A DNA stretch of 6,157 nt from Bacteroidales bacterium UBA4345 (GTDB lineage Bacteria; Bacteroidota; Bacteroidia; Bacteroidales; Paludibacteraceae). The notes under the pieces are model-generated. The model searched no databases. It was not told where the DNA came from and saw only the letters and a list, made by a program, of their open reading frames with translations. Made by a program: the position numbers and the translations under genes. The stretch is taken from NCBI GenBank assembly GCA_002396385.1, contig DGTD01000001.1, positions 1 to 6,157 of the forward strand, written 5' to 3'. Positions 1 through 5,706 of the stretch are shown here, in pieces (positions within the stretch are counted from its first letter, which is position 1; the number at the start of each line of letters is the position of its first letter).

Positions 1-9
1 TTTTATTTT

Positions 10-78
10 TTAGCGGACAGCAATACCCATAAATAGTGCCAGCATGGTAACTACGAGCATGGAGATACTACGTTTCAT
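10..78 (-). CDS. 22-residue hydrophobic micro-ORF, signal-peptide-like
   Basis: A complete ATG-to-TAA frame of 22 residues reads MKRSISMLVV then TMLALFMGIAVR: two positive residues, a hydrophobic core and no charged residue until the last Arg. It looks like a secretion signal or single membrane helix and little else. A perfect Bacteroidota -7 box (TATTTTTG, minus strand) lies 30 bp upstream, and the terminator at 195-229 separates it from the lipoprotein gene, so it probably has its own transcript. It could be a real membrane micropeptide, a leader peptide, or the stub of an exported protein cut short by a nonsense mutation. Sequence beyond the left edge would be needed to choose. I do not recognise a family. 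Confidence 0.4.
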   Translation of the reverse strand: MKRSISMLVVTMLALFMGIAVR

Positions 79-108
79 ATTTTTATATTTGTTTTAGTTT
101 GTGATAAA

Positions 109-116
109 CAAAAATA
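109..116 (-). promoter_or_regulatory. Candidate -7 box for the 22-residue ORF
   Basis: On the minus strand these bases read TATTTTTG, a full match to the Bacteroidota -7 consensus TAnnTTTG. No clear TTTG -33 box sits 19-21 bp upstream; only a T-rich patch is there. It lies 30 bp ahead of the micro-ORF ATG at 78, which is a normal distance. The A/T-rich stretch 79-194 holds nothing else I can name. Confidence 0.4.
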
Positions 117-194
117 GTGATAGACACAACACCGAAAAATCGCCAATAGTTATGATTTTTATTGTCTGCTATAACTATAAATGGGTAGAAAATA

Positions 195-229
195 ACAGCG
201 GAAGAACGTTTTTAAAGTTCTTCCGCTGT
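195..229 (-). terminator. Rho-independent terminator of the parA operon
   Basis: ACAGCGGAAGAAC (195-207) and GTTCTTCCGCTGT (217-229) form a perfect 13-bp stem with a 9-base loop. On the minus strand the stem is followed by a T-rich tail (TTATTTTCT). It lies 21 bp past the lipoprotein stop codon at 251, so it closes the three-gene operon. The tail is not a pure T run, but the stem is long and perfect. Confidence 0.75.
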
Positions 230-250
230 AAGTAATTCTTTATTTTTTAG

Positions 251-1066
251 TTACTTGACAACAACCGGACGGATATTCATGCCCGCCATACGGTAATAGG
301 TACTGGTAATAAGACTTGCCCCGTCTAAATACATGAAAACGGAACTACCGTTGTCGTTTTTGTCGAGTGTCGACGACCAGTAATAACCAACTTCACCCTC
401 TCCCGAACGTTTGTCGTCGAGTCTGAAGCCAGCGGCGGGGAAGAAGATAACGGCACCATTCTTGATGGACGTTCCTTTCCTTCCTGCTATACCGGTCCCA
501 TTAAAGTCGTTGGTCCATACCCATGTACAGCCATTTTTCAACTCATCGCATTCGGCGCTAGTCGGCATTCTCCACTTTTTACCCCAAACAGCAAAAGCGG
601 CGTCATCGCAGTTCTCCAAGGTGTTTTTATTGTCTTCTACACCATAAACCGCATCCGAACAATACTTGGTCAATTGGTGGTCAGAACCCTTACACAATAA
701 ATAGTTCTTCCACAAGTAACGATTTTTAGGTTTCAGTTCACCCCAGGCGAAAAATTCACCAGACCCAGTTTCTTTGTCTGCGCCTAAATTACAGGTAGAC
801 CACTTAACCGACAAACCAAGGTCAACATACGTGTGGCCACTTACAGTGCCATAACAATCTCGGTTTCCTTTTCCTGTAACTTCTAGAATTTCGGCCCTTT
901 TCTTATTATACTCCGAATTAGTTATATTGCCAGCCTCGTACTGTTTGGTCAATTCCTCCAGCTTGCGGTTCGTCTGTTGTTCGTTGTCGGGTCCGTTATT
1001 GCCAGACAGACAACTACCCAAACAGACAACAAGAGCGGAACAAGCACCCCACCTGAAAAAATCCAT
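251..1066 (-). CDS. Surface-type lipoprotein with SHOCT-like and FISUMP/DUF1566-like domains
   Basis: This start gives 271 residues and places a lipobox correctly: MDFFRWGACSALVVCLGSC, with LGSC ending at the acylated Cys19. The longer frame starting at 1123 would bury the signal and overlap the upstream gene by 47 bp, so I reject it. Residues about 35-61 (KLEELTKQYEAGNITNSEY and on) match the SHOCT pattern: LxxLxxxYxxGxIxxxEYxxKRxxIL. Residues about 80-267 look like the Bacteroidales version of the Fibrobacter succinogenes major paralogous domain: YVDLGLSVKWSTCNLGA, FAWGE, LTKYC, WRMPT, FFPAAGFR, GYYWSS and a final IRPV. This family is thought to have a C-type-lectin-like fold. Seven Cys in the domain suggest disulfides outside the cytoplasm. 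Spacing of 10 bp after the RHH gene indicates co-transcription with parA. Ligand and function are unknown; an adhesive or binding role is inference. Confidence 0.82.
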   Translation of the reverse strand: MDFFRWGACSALVVCLGSCLSGNNGPDNEQQTNRKLEELTKQYEAGNITNSEYNKKRAEILEVTGKGNRDCYGTVSGHTYVDLGLSVKWSTCNLGADKETGSGEFFAWGELKPKNRYLWKNYLLCKGSDHQLTKYCSDAVYGVEDNKNTLENCDDAAFAVWGKKWRMPTSAECDELKNGCTWVWTNDFNGTGIAGRKGTSIKNGAVIFFPAAGFRLDDKRSGEGEVGYYWSSTLDKNDNGSSVFMYLDGASLITSTYYRMAGMNIRPVVVK

Positions 1067-1076
1067 CACACAACAA

Positions 1077-1358
1077 TTAAAGGCTTGGAGTCGATTCGCC
1101 AGTTTGTTTTTCCCATTCGGCAATGAGGTTGTTTAAAGCCTCGTCGACTAATTCGCTAATGGTTTTACCTTGTTTCAAGGCAATATATTTCATCTTGAAA
1201 TTCGCCTGTTTGCTGACAATGTAGCTGGTACGCATTTTTTCATCAGCAGCCGCAGTCTGACCTGTTGTAACAGCAGGAGTAGTCTGAACCTGCGCAGGAG
1301 AAGGGGCAGAACTAACTAAATTGTGGATTAGATCGTTATTTTGGAATTTTTTTGCCAT
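1077..1358 (-). CDS. Small ribbon-helix-helix DNA-binding partner of ParA (ParG/ParB-like)
   Basis: 93 residues. The N-terminus (MAKKFQNNDLIHNLVSS) is short and basic, then residues about 17-40 are Pro/Thr/Ala/Gln-rich and probably disordered. Residues about 42-84 fit a ribbon-helix-helix fold: a strand at RTSYIVSK, helix A through FKMKYIALKQG, and helix B from ISELVDEALNNLIAEWEK. Type Ib partition systems pair a short ParA with exactly this layout: a flexible N-terminal tail that stimulates the ATPase and a C-terminal RHH that binds the centromere and represses the operon. The start lies 5 bp beyond the parA stop, so translation is likely coupled. The repeats at 2113-2210 are its likely target. 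The fold is inferred from pattern. A role as a plain regulator, not a centromere binder, is possible. Confidence 0.75.
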   Translation of the reverse strand: MAKKFQNNDLIHNLVSSAPSPAQVQTTPAVTTGQTAAADEKMRTSYIVSKQANFKMKYIALKQGKTISELVDEALNNLIAEWEKQTGESTPSL

Positions 1359-1363
1359 GATAT

Positions 1364-2080
1364 TCAGAATGCTTTTATTATTTCGTCGGTTAACGACAAA
1401 TATTCATATGTGTTCTTTTTTGCACCTTGCCCGAGCGATTGCTCTGCGTAGCCAATACTCTCTTTAATACGCGTCTCGAGAACCAGATTACCATATGCTT
1501 TCTTCATCTGGTCTATGGTTTCTTTATGCAACGCCGTATTTTTTGTACGGGTCATAATCAGACGGTACGGAATTTGGGTTTTCCTGATTGTAGACAGGCG
1601 TGTGAGCATGTTGTTAATCATGTTAAAACCCTGTATGCTGAAAGGCTCTGGCACTATAGGAATCAGTAGCGCGTCGGCGCTGAGAATAGCATTGATAGTC
1701 AGTACGCCCAAATTGGGAGCCGTGTCGATAACTATACAGTCGAACTTGTTTTTCAAGGGTTCAAGTTTGTTGCTCAGAATTTGTTCGCGTGCAATACGTT
1801 GCGACAGACTGTACTCACAATCACTCAGACGGAGATCGGCAGGGACGATGAAAATGTTAGGATTGACCGTTGCTACAACTTGTAAAGGGGTTTTGTCATC
1901 TCCTATCATTGAATCGTATAGGGTACCCTGTTCAATTCCGAAATACGATGTCGAATTGGCCTGCGCATCGGTGTCTACAATGAGAACCTTTTTACCGAGT
2001 TTGGCAAGGCATTCGGCGAAGTTGATACATAGGGTCGATTTACCAACACCTCCCTTGTTCTGAACGATAGAGTATATCAT
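1364..2080 (-). CDS. parA: ParA-family (type Ib, Soj-like) partition/positioning ATPase
   Basis: 238 residues, cytoplasmic. A deviant Walker A motif KGGVGKST at residues 9-16 has the signature Lys9 of the ParA/MinD group. The A' region VLIVDTDAQAN (Asp36, Asp38) and Walker B CIVIDTAP (Asp119) follow, then PIVPEPFSIQG at 141-151. The protein begins almost at the Walker motif, with no N-terminal helix-turn-helix, so it is the short type Ib form that relies on a separate DNA-binding partner, here the gene next downstream. ATP-bound dimers of this family coat the nucleoid nonspecifically and are released by the partner, moving a plasmid, chromosome region or protein cluster. A strong promoter with an operator-like repeat lies just upstream. 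With no rep or mobilisation gene in view, cargo cannot be assigned: a plasmid, an integrated element or a protein cargo all remain possible. Confidence 0.92.
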   Translation of the reverse strand: MIYSIVQNKGGVGKSTLCINFAECLAKLGKKVLIVDTDAQANSTSYFGIEQGTLYDSMIGDDKTPLQVVATVNPNIFIVPADLRLSDCEYSLSQRIAREQILSNKLEPLKNKFDCIVIDTAPNLGVLTINAILSADALLIPIVPEPFSIQGFNMINNMLTRLSTIRKTQIPYRLIMTRTKNTALHKETIDQMKKAYGNLVLETRIKESIGYAEQSLGQGAKKNTYEYLSLTDEIIKAF

Positions 2081-2107
2081 ATTTTATATATTTACCATTT
2101 TCTTACA

Positions 2108-2138
2108 CAAAGGTAGCACTATTTGTGCTATTACCAAA
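2108..2138 (-). promoter_or_regulatory. Promoter of the parA operon
   Basis: On the minus strand TTTG (2135-2138) is followed after exactly 19 bp by TACCTTTG (2108-2115). Both match the Bacteroidota primary sigma consensus TTTG-N19-21-TAnnTTTG. Transcription would begin near 2102, about 20 bases before the parA ATG. The leader is A-rich with no Shine-Dalgarno, as is usual in the phylum. Confidence 0.75.
2114..2130. promoter_or_regulatory. Inverted repeat inside the parA promoter, likely autoregulatory operator
   Basis: TAGCAC-TATTT-GTGCTA is a perfect 6-bp inverted repeat with a 5-bp centre. It fills part of the spacer between the -33 and -7 boxes and covers the TA of the -7 box, so a protein bound here would block RNA polymerase. 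RHH partition partners commonly repress their own operon, and the second gene encodes an RHH protein. The binding itself is inferred. Confidence 0.55.
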
Positions 2139-2147
2139 AGTAATAAT

Positions 2148-2169
2148 AAAAAATCTGCTACAAATAGCA
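2148..2169 (-). terminator. Possible weak terminator of the GH3 gene
   Basis: On the minus strand TGCTA-TTTG-TAGCA forms a 5-bp stem with a 4-base loop, followed by GA and six T. It lies about 50 bp past the GH3 stop codon. The stem is short and A/T-rich, so termination would be weak. The same bases contain two TAGCA boxes and may instead serve as protein-binding sites. Confidence 0.35.
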
Positions 2170-2211
2170 AATAAAATATATAGCAAGGTAGTACAGTAGT
2201 ATAGTAGTAAT
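2164..2211. repeat. 8-bp-phased TAG(C/T)A boxes, candidate centromere (parS/parC-like)
   Basis: Consecutive 8-bp units start at 2180 (ATAGCAAG), 2188 (GTAGTACA), 2196 (GTAGTATA) and 2204 (GTAGTAAT). Another in the same phase is at 2164 (ATAGCAAA), with a degenerate unit between at 2172. All intact units share NTAG(C/T)A. RHH dimers are known to bind short tandem boxes of about 7-8 bp, and type Ib centromeres often lie directly upstream of parA, which is where this array sits. It fills the gap between the GH3 stop and the parA promoter. Confidence 0.5.
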
Positions 2212-2216
2212 CTTTC

Positions 2217-4454
2217 TTAGTTCAACACTATTCGTTTTGTCATCAAATCACGACTGTTCTTCCCTATCATTATATCAAATTCACCCGGTTCAAAAATTAA
2301 ATCACCATCGGAGTTGTAATACGAAAGTTCTTGTCTTCCTATCTTTATGCTAACGTCACGGCTTTCTCCCGGTTTTAGATAGATCCGCTGAAAACCCTTG
2401 AGTTCACAAACTGGCCTGGCTATTGTTGCATACACATCGTGTATATAGAGTTGAACTACTTCGTACGACCCACATGCACCTGTGTTTGTCACTTTTACCG
2501 TTGCCGTTACTGAATCGTTGTGGACCGATACACGCAGATTATCGTAACTGAATGTTGTGTAACTGAGACCATATCCGAACGGATAAAGCGCACCGTTACG
2601 TACATCTATGTAGTTGGACGCATATTTGCGGTATTGGGTCTCTGAATCCGATACAGGTCTGCCTGTATTCAGATGGTTATAATAGAGCGGCTGTTGCCCG
2701 TTGGCACGCGGCAGAGAGACGGTTAACCGGCCCGATGGACTCTTGTCCCCAAAAAGAATGTCACATACTGCACCCGCCATCTCCGAACCTCCAAACCAGA
2801 CGTTCATAATAGCGTCTACGTGTTTGCTTTCCCAATCTAAAACTGTTGGTCTGCCCGAAAAATTCAACAAGACAACAGGTTTCCCCGTTTCTACCAGAGC
2901 TTGAAGTAGCGACAGCTGCTCATCGGGCAGATTAAGGTCTGCACGGCTTGAACTTTCTCCTGAAAAGTCGGCACATTCACCCATCGCACATATTACAACA
3001 TCTGCCTGACTGGCAATTTTTAAGGCTTCTGCTTTTCCTTTAGCAGGATCAATGCGGTTTATAGTCTTGCCGAACTCTGCACCTTTCTGAATTTCCGCAT
3101 CGCTCATCAGATTACATCCTTGTGTACACAGTAAATTGGCCCGGCCCTTCAGTGCTTTTTTTAATCCTTCCTCCAACGTCTCGTACCGTTCAGGGTTTTG
3201 TGCTACACTCCAGGTGCCGGTAAGGTTGTTCCTTGTTTGAGAGAGTGGCCCGATTAAGGCTATAGTTCCCTGCTTTTTTAAAGGCAAGAGGTTCTGGTTG
3301 TTCTTTAACAGGACGAATGATTCTGCAGCTAAATCCCGGGCTACTTTCCTATTGGCCGCACTATACACGACTTCTTTTTCCCGACGGGCATCGCAGAATT
3401 TGTAAGGATTATCGAACAAGCCGAGTTTATACTTTGCTTCAAGCACACGCCGGCATGCTTGATCGATTTCATGTAACGACACTTCTCCTTTTTCAAGTGC
3501 GGTTTTCAAACAGTTGATAAAGCCTTGCGAGCACATGTCCATATCGGTTCCCGCTTTTAGTGCCTTTACACTGTTTTTGTCGATTGGTCCGAATCCGTGC
3601 GACTGCATTTCAAATATGGAGCCGTAATCGGTAACTACGAATCCGTTGAAGTTCCACTGTTTGCGTAAAACATCGGTCAGCAGCCATCGGTTGGCAGTGG
3701 CATGTTGGCCGTCGACCAGGTTAAACGACGACATAACCGAACCGGCTCCTGCCTCAACGCATGCTTTATATGGTGGCAGATACTGGTTGAACATACGAAC
3801 TCTCGACATATCGACCGTATTATAGTCCCGTCCGCCTTCTACTGCGCCATAAAGAGCGAAATGCTTCATACATGCCATAATTTCGGTAGGCTTTGAAAAG
3901 TTGCCCTGATACCCGCGCACCATAGCAGCGCCAATAAGTCCGCCCAAATACGGGTCTTCTCCGTTTCCTTCTGCCATACGTCCCCACCTTGCATCTACAC
4001 AAATATCGACCATTGGCGAGAAAGTCCACCCTATTCCGACACACGAAGCCTCTTCAGCCGCAATTCTGGCGCTTTTTTCTATGCCCTCTAAATTCCAGGA
4101 ACAACTTAACGCCAAAGGAATAGGGAAGATGGTTTCATAACCATGTATAATGTCCATACCGACAATAAGCGGAATACCGAGCCGTGACTTTTCAACAGCC
4201 AGCTTTTGGAGCTTTTCTATTTTCTCGCGGCCTTTTATGTTAAAAATTCCTCCGAGCCGACCCGAAGCGATATCGTCAGCCGTTTTCGATTCTATCTTTT
4301 CGCCAGTTACGATGTTTCCAGCAGGCATCAGGTTTAGCTGGCCTATTTTCTCGTCAATAGTCATTTTTGACATTAGCTTCTCAACATAGGGAATATTGGC
4401 ATAAAGCTGTGTAGCTGTACATATCGATATGGCCAGAAGAAATAGTCTTATCAT
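2217..4454 (-). CDS. bglX: Exported glycoside hydrolase family 3 beta-glucosidase, BglX-type
   Basis: 745 residues, full length for BglX-type enzymes. A type I signal peptide (MIRLFLLAISICTATQLYA, cleavage likely after Ala19) has no lipobox, so the enzyme is probably periplasmic. Domains in order: GH3 N-terminal barrel, about 30-350, with LGIPLIVGMDIIHG, DARWGRMAEGNGEDPYLGG (152-172) and KHF (197-199). The nucleophile is Asp276 in FVVTDYGS, where many relatives have SDW. The GH3 C-terminal domain, about 370-595, has the likely acid/base Glu500 in DFSGESSSR. LNTGRP (595-600) and LYPFGYGLSYTTF are BglX-type signatures. A fibronectin III-like domain covers about 655-735. It removes terminal beta-linked glucose, or possibly xylose, from oligosaccharides; the exact substrate cannot be read from sequence. 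No SusC/SusD or other polysaccharide-locus gene is nearby. A terminator lies 28 bp before the ATG, and no clear promoter is visible. Confidence 0.93.
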   Translation of the reverse strand: MIRLFLLAISICTATQLYANIPYVEKLMSKMTIDEKIGQLNLMPAGNIVTGEKIESKTADDIASGRLGGIFNIKGREKIEKLQKLAVEKSRLGIPLIVGMDIIHGYETIFPIPLALSCSWNLEGIEKSARIAAEEASCVGIGWTFSPMVDICVDARWGRMAEGNGEDPYLGGLIGAAMVRGYQGNFSKPTEIMACMKHFALYGAVEGGRDYNTVDMSRVRMFNQYLPPYKACVEAGAGSVMSSFNLVDGQHATANRWLLTDVLRKQWNFNGFVVTDYGSIFEMQSHGFGPIDKNSVKALKAGTDMDMCSQGFINCLKTALEKGEVSLHEIDQACRRVLEAKYKLGLFDNPYKFCDARREKEVVYSAANRKVARDLAAESFVLLKNNQNLLPLKKQGTIALIGPLSQTRNNLTGTWSVAQNPERYETLEEGLKKALKGRANLLCTQGCNLMSDAEIQKGAEFGKTINRIDPAKGKAEALKIASQADVVICAMGECADFSGESSSRADLNLPDEQLSLLQALVETGKPVVLLNFSGRPTVLDWESKHVDAIMNVWFGGSEMAGAVCDILFGDKSPSGRLTVSLPRANGQQPLYYNHLNTGRPVSDSETQYRKYASNYIDVRNGALYPFGYGLSYTTFSYDNLRVSVHNDSVTATVKVTNTGACGSYEVVQLYIHDVYATIARPVCELKGFQRIYLKPGESRDVSIKIGRQELSYYNSDGDLIFEPGEFDIMIGKNSRDLMTKRIVLN

Positions 4455-4481
4455 TTTGGTTTGTTTAATGATTAACGAATT

Positions 4482-4512
4482 AAAAAAACGGGTTTCTCAG
4501 ACTAAGAAATCC
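4482..4512 (-). terminator. Rho-independent terminator after the ABC ATPase gene
   Basis: On the minus strand GGATTTCTTAGTCTGAGAAACC folds as TTTCTTA paired with TGAGAAA (one G-U pair) around the loop GTC, extended by GG/CC with a bulged A. It is followed by CG and seven T (the A run at 4482-4488). It lies about 50 bp past the ATPase stop and 28 bp before the GH3 start, so it either insulates the two genes or acts as an attenuator in the GH3 leader. Confidence 0.65.
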
Positions 4513-4529
4513 ACTGCAATATAATTATT

Positions 4530-4546
4530 TTTCACTGAAAGTGAAA
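4530..4546. repeat. Perfect 7-bp palindromic hairpin between ABC and GH3 genes
   Basis: TTTCACT-GAA-AGTGAAA is a 7-bp perfect inverted repeat with a 3-bp centre, 14 bp past the ATPase stop codon. There is no T run after it on the minus strand, so it is less terminator-like than the hairpin at 4482-4512. It could be an operator for GH3 or part of the 3' end of the ATPase message. Confidence 0.35.
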
Positions 4547-4560
4547 CTTTCTGCGGCACA

Positions 4561-5337
4561 TCAGTTTATGATGAAGGTCCTTTTAAGAGGATCGAACTTG
4601 AGTCCTTTCCTACCGAAATACGTCCCTATCTTGTTCTGGTCACATAATTGGTTTGGTGTTCCAGTAACCAGACCAAATTGTTGGTCTAACAGCCAGATTT
4701 GGTCTGAAACCTGTAAGGCTTGCTCCACGTCGTGCGTCGACAGAAAGACTATTTTATGTAACTGGCGGGATAACAGACTAAGCATTTGCAACAGTTGGAC
4801 TTTAGAAGGGAAATCGAGAAACGCAGTTGGTTCGTCGAGATAAATGATAGGGGTTTGTTGAGCCAAAGCTTTGGCTACCATCACTTTTTGCCGTTCGCCG
4901 TCAGAGAGTGTTGCAATTTTTCGTTTCAGTAAGTTTTCTATACCAGTCTGTCGAACACATTCGTCTATAACCTTATAGTCGTCATTCGTCAGAATACCCA
5001 GCACACCTGTGTAAGGCATGCGTCCCATGGCAACAACATCAAAAGCGGTAAGGTCAAGATAAAGCTGGTTGTGGGTAAGTACCACGCTGACTAGACGGGC
5101 CATCTCTTGGTTAGTAAATTCTGACAGGTTGCGTCCGTTAACAGTAATTTGGCCTTCAATGGGCGGTTGGAATTTGCAGAGTGTGCGTAGTAAAGTTGAT
5201 TTTCCCGCACCGTTCGGGCCTAACAGACATGTTAGCTGACCCGAATACAGGGTCGCATTCATTTTCTCTACAACAAGAATGTCGTCTTTCTCTTTATAGC
5301 CAATAGACAAATTCTTTAATTCAACAATCGTCCCCAT
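4561..5337 (-). CDS. FecE/BtuD-type ABC transporter ATP-binding protein (iron-siderophore, heme or cobalamin uptake)
   Basis: 258 residues, cytoplasmic ATPase of an uptake transporter. Walker A is GPNGAGKST (40-48), the ABC signature LSDGERQKVMVAKALAQ (144-160; classically LSGGQ), Walker B IIYLDEPTAFLDF (164-176) and the H-loop His202 in FLSTHD. The stretch VVAMGRMPYTGVLG (101-114) is typical of the FecE/FhuC/BtuD/HmuV group, which serves FecCD-type permeases. At the usual Q-loop position the protein reads VVLTHNQ, so the normal Gln seems replaced by Thr or shifted. I believe relatives in Bacteroidota show a similar VLT motif, but this is from memory. The permease and binding protein normally beside it are absent: GH3 lies downstream and a 373-bp non-coding gap upstream. 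Substrate therefore stays open. A -7 box at 5455-5462 is the likely promoter. Confidence 0.9.
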   Translation of the reverse strand: MGTIVELKNLSIGYKEKDDILVVEKMNATLYSGQLTCLLGPNGAGKSTLLRTLCKFQPPIEGQITVNGRNLSEFTNQEMARLVSVVLTHNQLYLDLTAFDVVAMGRMPYTGVLGILTNDDYKVIDECVRQTGIENLLKRKIATLSDGERQKVMVAKALAQQTPIIYLDEPTAFLDFPSKVQLLQMLSLLSRQLHKIVFLSTHDVEQALQVSDQIWLLDQQFGLVTGTPNQLCDQNKIGTYFGRKGLKFDPLKRTFIIN

Positions 5338-5364
5338 ATAATTATTATTAGTTCGAAGCTCCCC

Positions 5365-5397
5365 TTATGCGTACATTGGTCTCCATGCCACAACCAT
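5365..5397 (-). CDS. Possible leader ORF upstream of the ABC ATPase
   Basis: ATG to TAA encodes MVVAWRPMYA, ending 27 bp before the ATPase start and lying inside its predicted leader. The same frame stays open upstream for 16 more codons with no ATG. It could couple or attenuate translation, but a frame this short arises easily by chance and I recognise no family. Confidence 0.15.
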   Translation of the reverse strand: MVVAWRPMYA

Positions 5398-5454
5398 ATA
5401 TTCATAAAGATAGTCTGTTAGACTTTTTGATAAAATCTTCAGTCAACTTTAACA

Positions 5455-5462
5455 CAAATATA
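5455..5462 (-). promoter_or_regulatory. Candidate -7 box for the ABC ATPase gene
   Basis: The minus strand reads TATATTTG, a full match to TAnnTTTG, about 118 bp before the ATPase ATG. No good TTTG lies 19-21 bp upstream; the nearest is at 5487-5490, 24 bp away. If used, it produces a leader of roughly 110 bases, long enough for post-transcriptional control. Confidence 0.4.
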
Positions 5463-5550
5463 ATAAACATTCCAAATTCATTATAACAAACCCCTGTTAC
5501 AACACAGCACGGTTTAATGAATTGTGGGGGAATGTCGGAAGAAGAAAGCA

Positions 5551-5558
5551 TACTTTTG
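5551..5558 (+). promoter_or_regulatory. Candidate -7 box for the Cys-rich ORF
   Basis: TACTTTTG matches TAnnTTTG exactly on the plus strand. The nearest TTG upstream (5522-5524) is 26 bp away, further than usual, so the -33 match is poor. Use of this box would give a leader of about 145 bases that includes the hairpin at 5661-5694. Confidence 0.35.
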
Positions 5559-5654
5559 ATTGAAACAAAGACACCTTTTAAGATTATTCTTTTCCTCTAA
5601 ATATTTATCTGTTTTTCAAACCAAAAATAGGTCAGAATGCCCTAAAACATGTTG

Positions 5655-5694
5655 AAAAATGTGGGATTTTGCCCCGAAAAGGGTAAATTTCCAC
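5655..5694 (-). terminator. Long hairpin with T tail on the minus strand, next to the Cys-rich ORF start
   Basis: GTGGGATTTTGCCC (5661-5674) pairs with GGGTAAATTTCCAC (5681-5694) around CGAAAA: 14 positions with two G-U pairs and one T-T mismatch. Read on the minus strand it is followed by ATTTTTC, the shape of a terminator for transcripts arriving from the right. Read on the plus strand it has no T run and ends 6 bp before a Shine-Dalgarno, so there it would be a 5' leader structure. Direction of use cannot be settled from sequence. Confidence 0.5.
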
Positions 5695-5700
5695 GAAAAA

Positions 5701-5706
5701 AGGAGG
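5701..5706 (+). promoter_or_regulatory. Perfect Shine-Dalgarno AGGAGG for the ORF at 5711
   Basis: AGGAGG sits 4 bp before the ATG at 5711 (or GGAGGAG at 2 bp). This decides the start of the Cys-rich ORF. It stands out because none of the other genes in the window has a recognisable Shine-Dalgarno, as expected in Bacteroidota. Confidence 0.55.

Noticed and set aside
251..400. Variable region of a diversity-generating retroelement in the lectin-like C-terminus
   Set aside because: The fold and position would suit one, but no reverse transcriptase, template repeat or accessory gene is present in the window.
1067..1123. N-terminal extension of the lipoprotein frame to an ATG at 1123
   Set aside because: It would put 19 residues before the signal peptide and overlap the RHH gene by 47 bp. 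The ATG at 1066 gives a clean lipobox at residue 19 and a normal 10-bp gap.
1515..2063. Plus-strand frame of 182 codons opposite parA
   Set aside because: It lies fully inside parA on the other strand, and parA has all its ATPase motifs. The frame has no recognisable domain and is a shadow.
3820..4044. Minus-strand Arg/Tyr-rich frame within the GH3 gene
   Set aside because: It is an out-of-frame reading of the conserved GH3 catalytic barrel and has no independent support.
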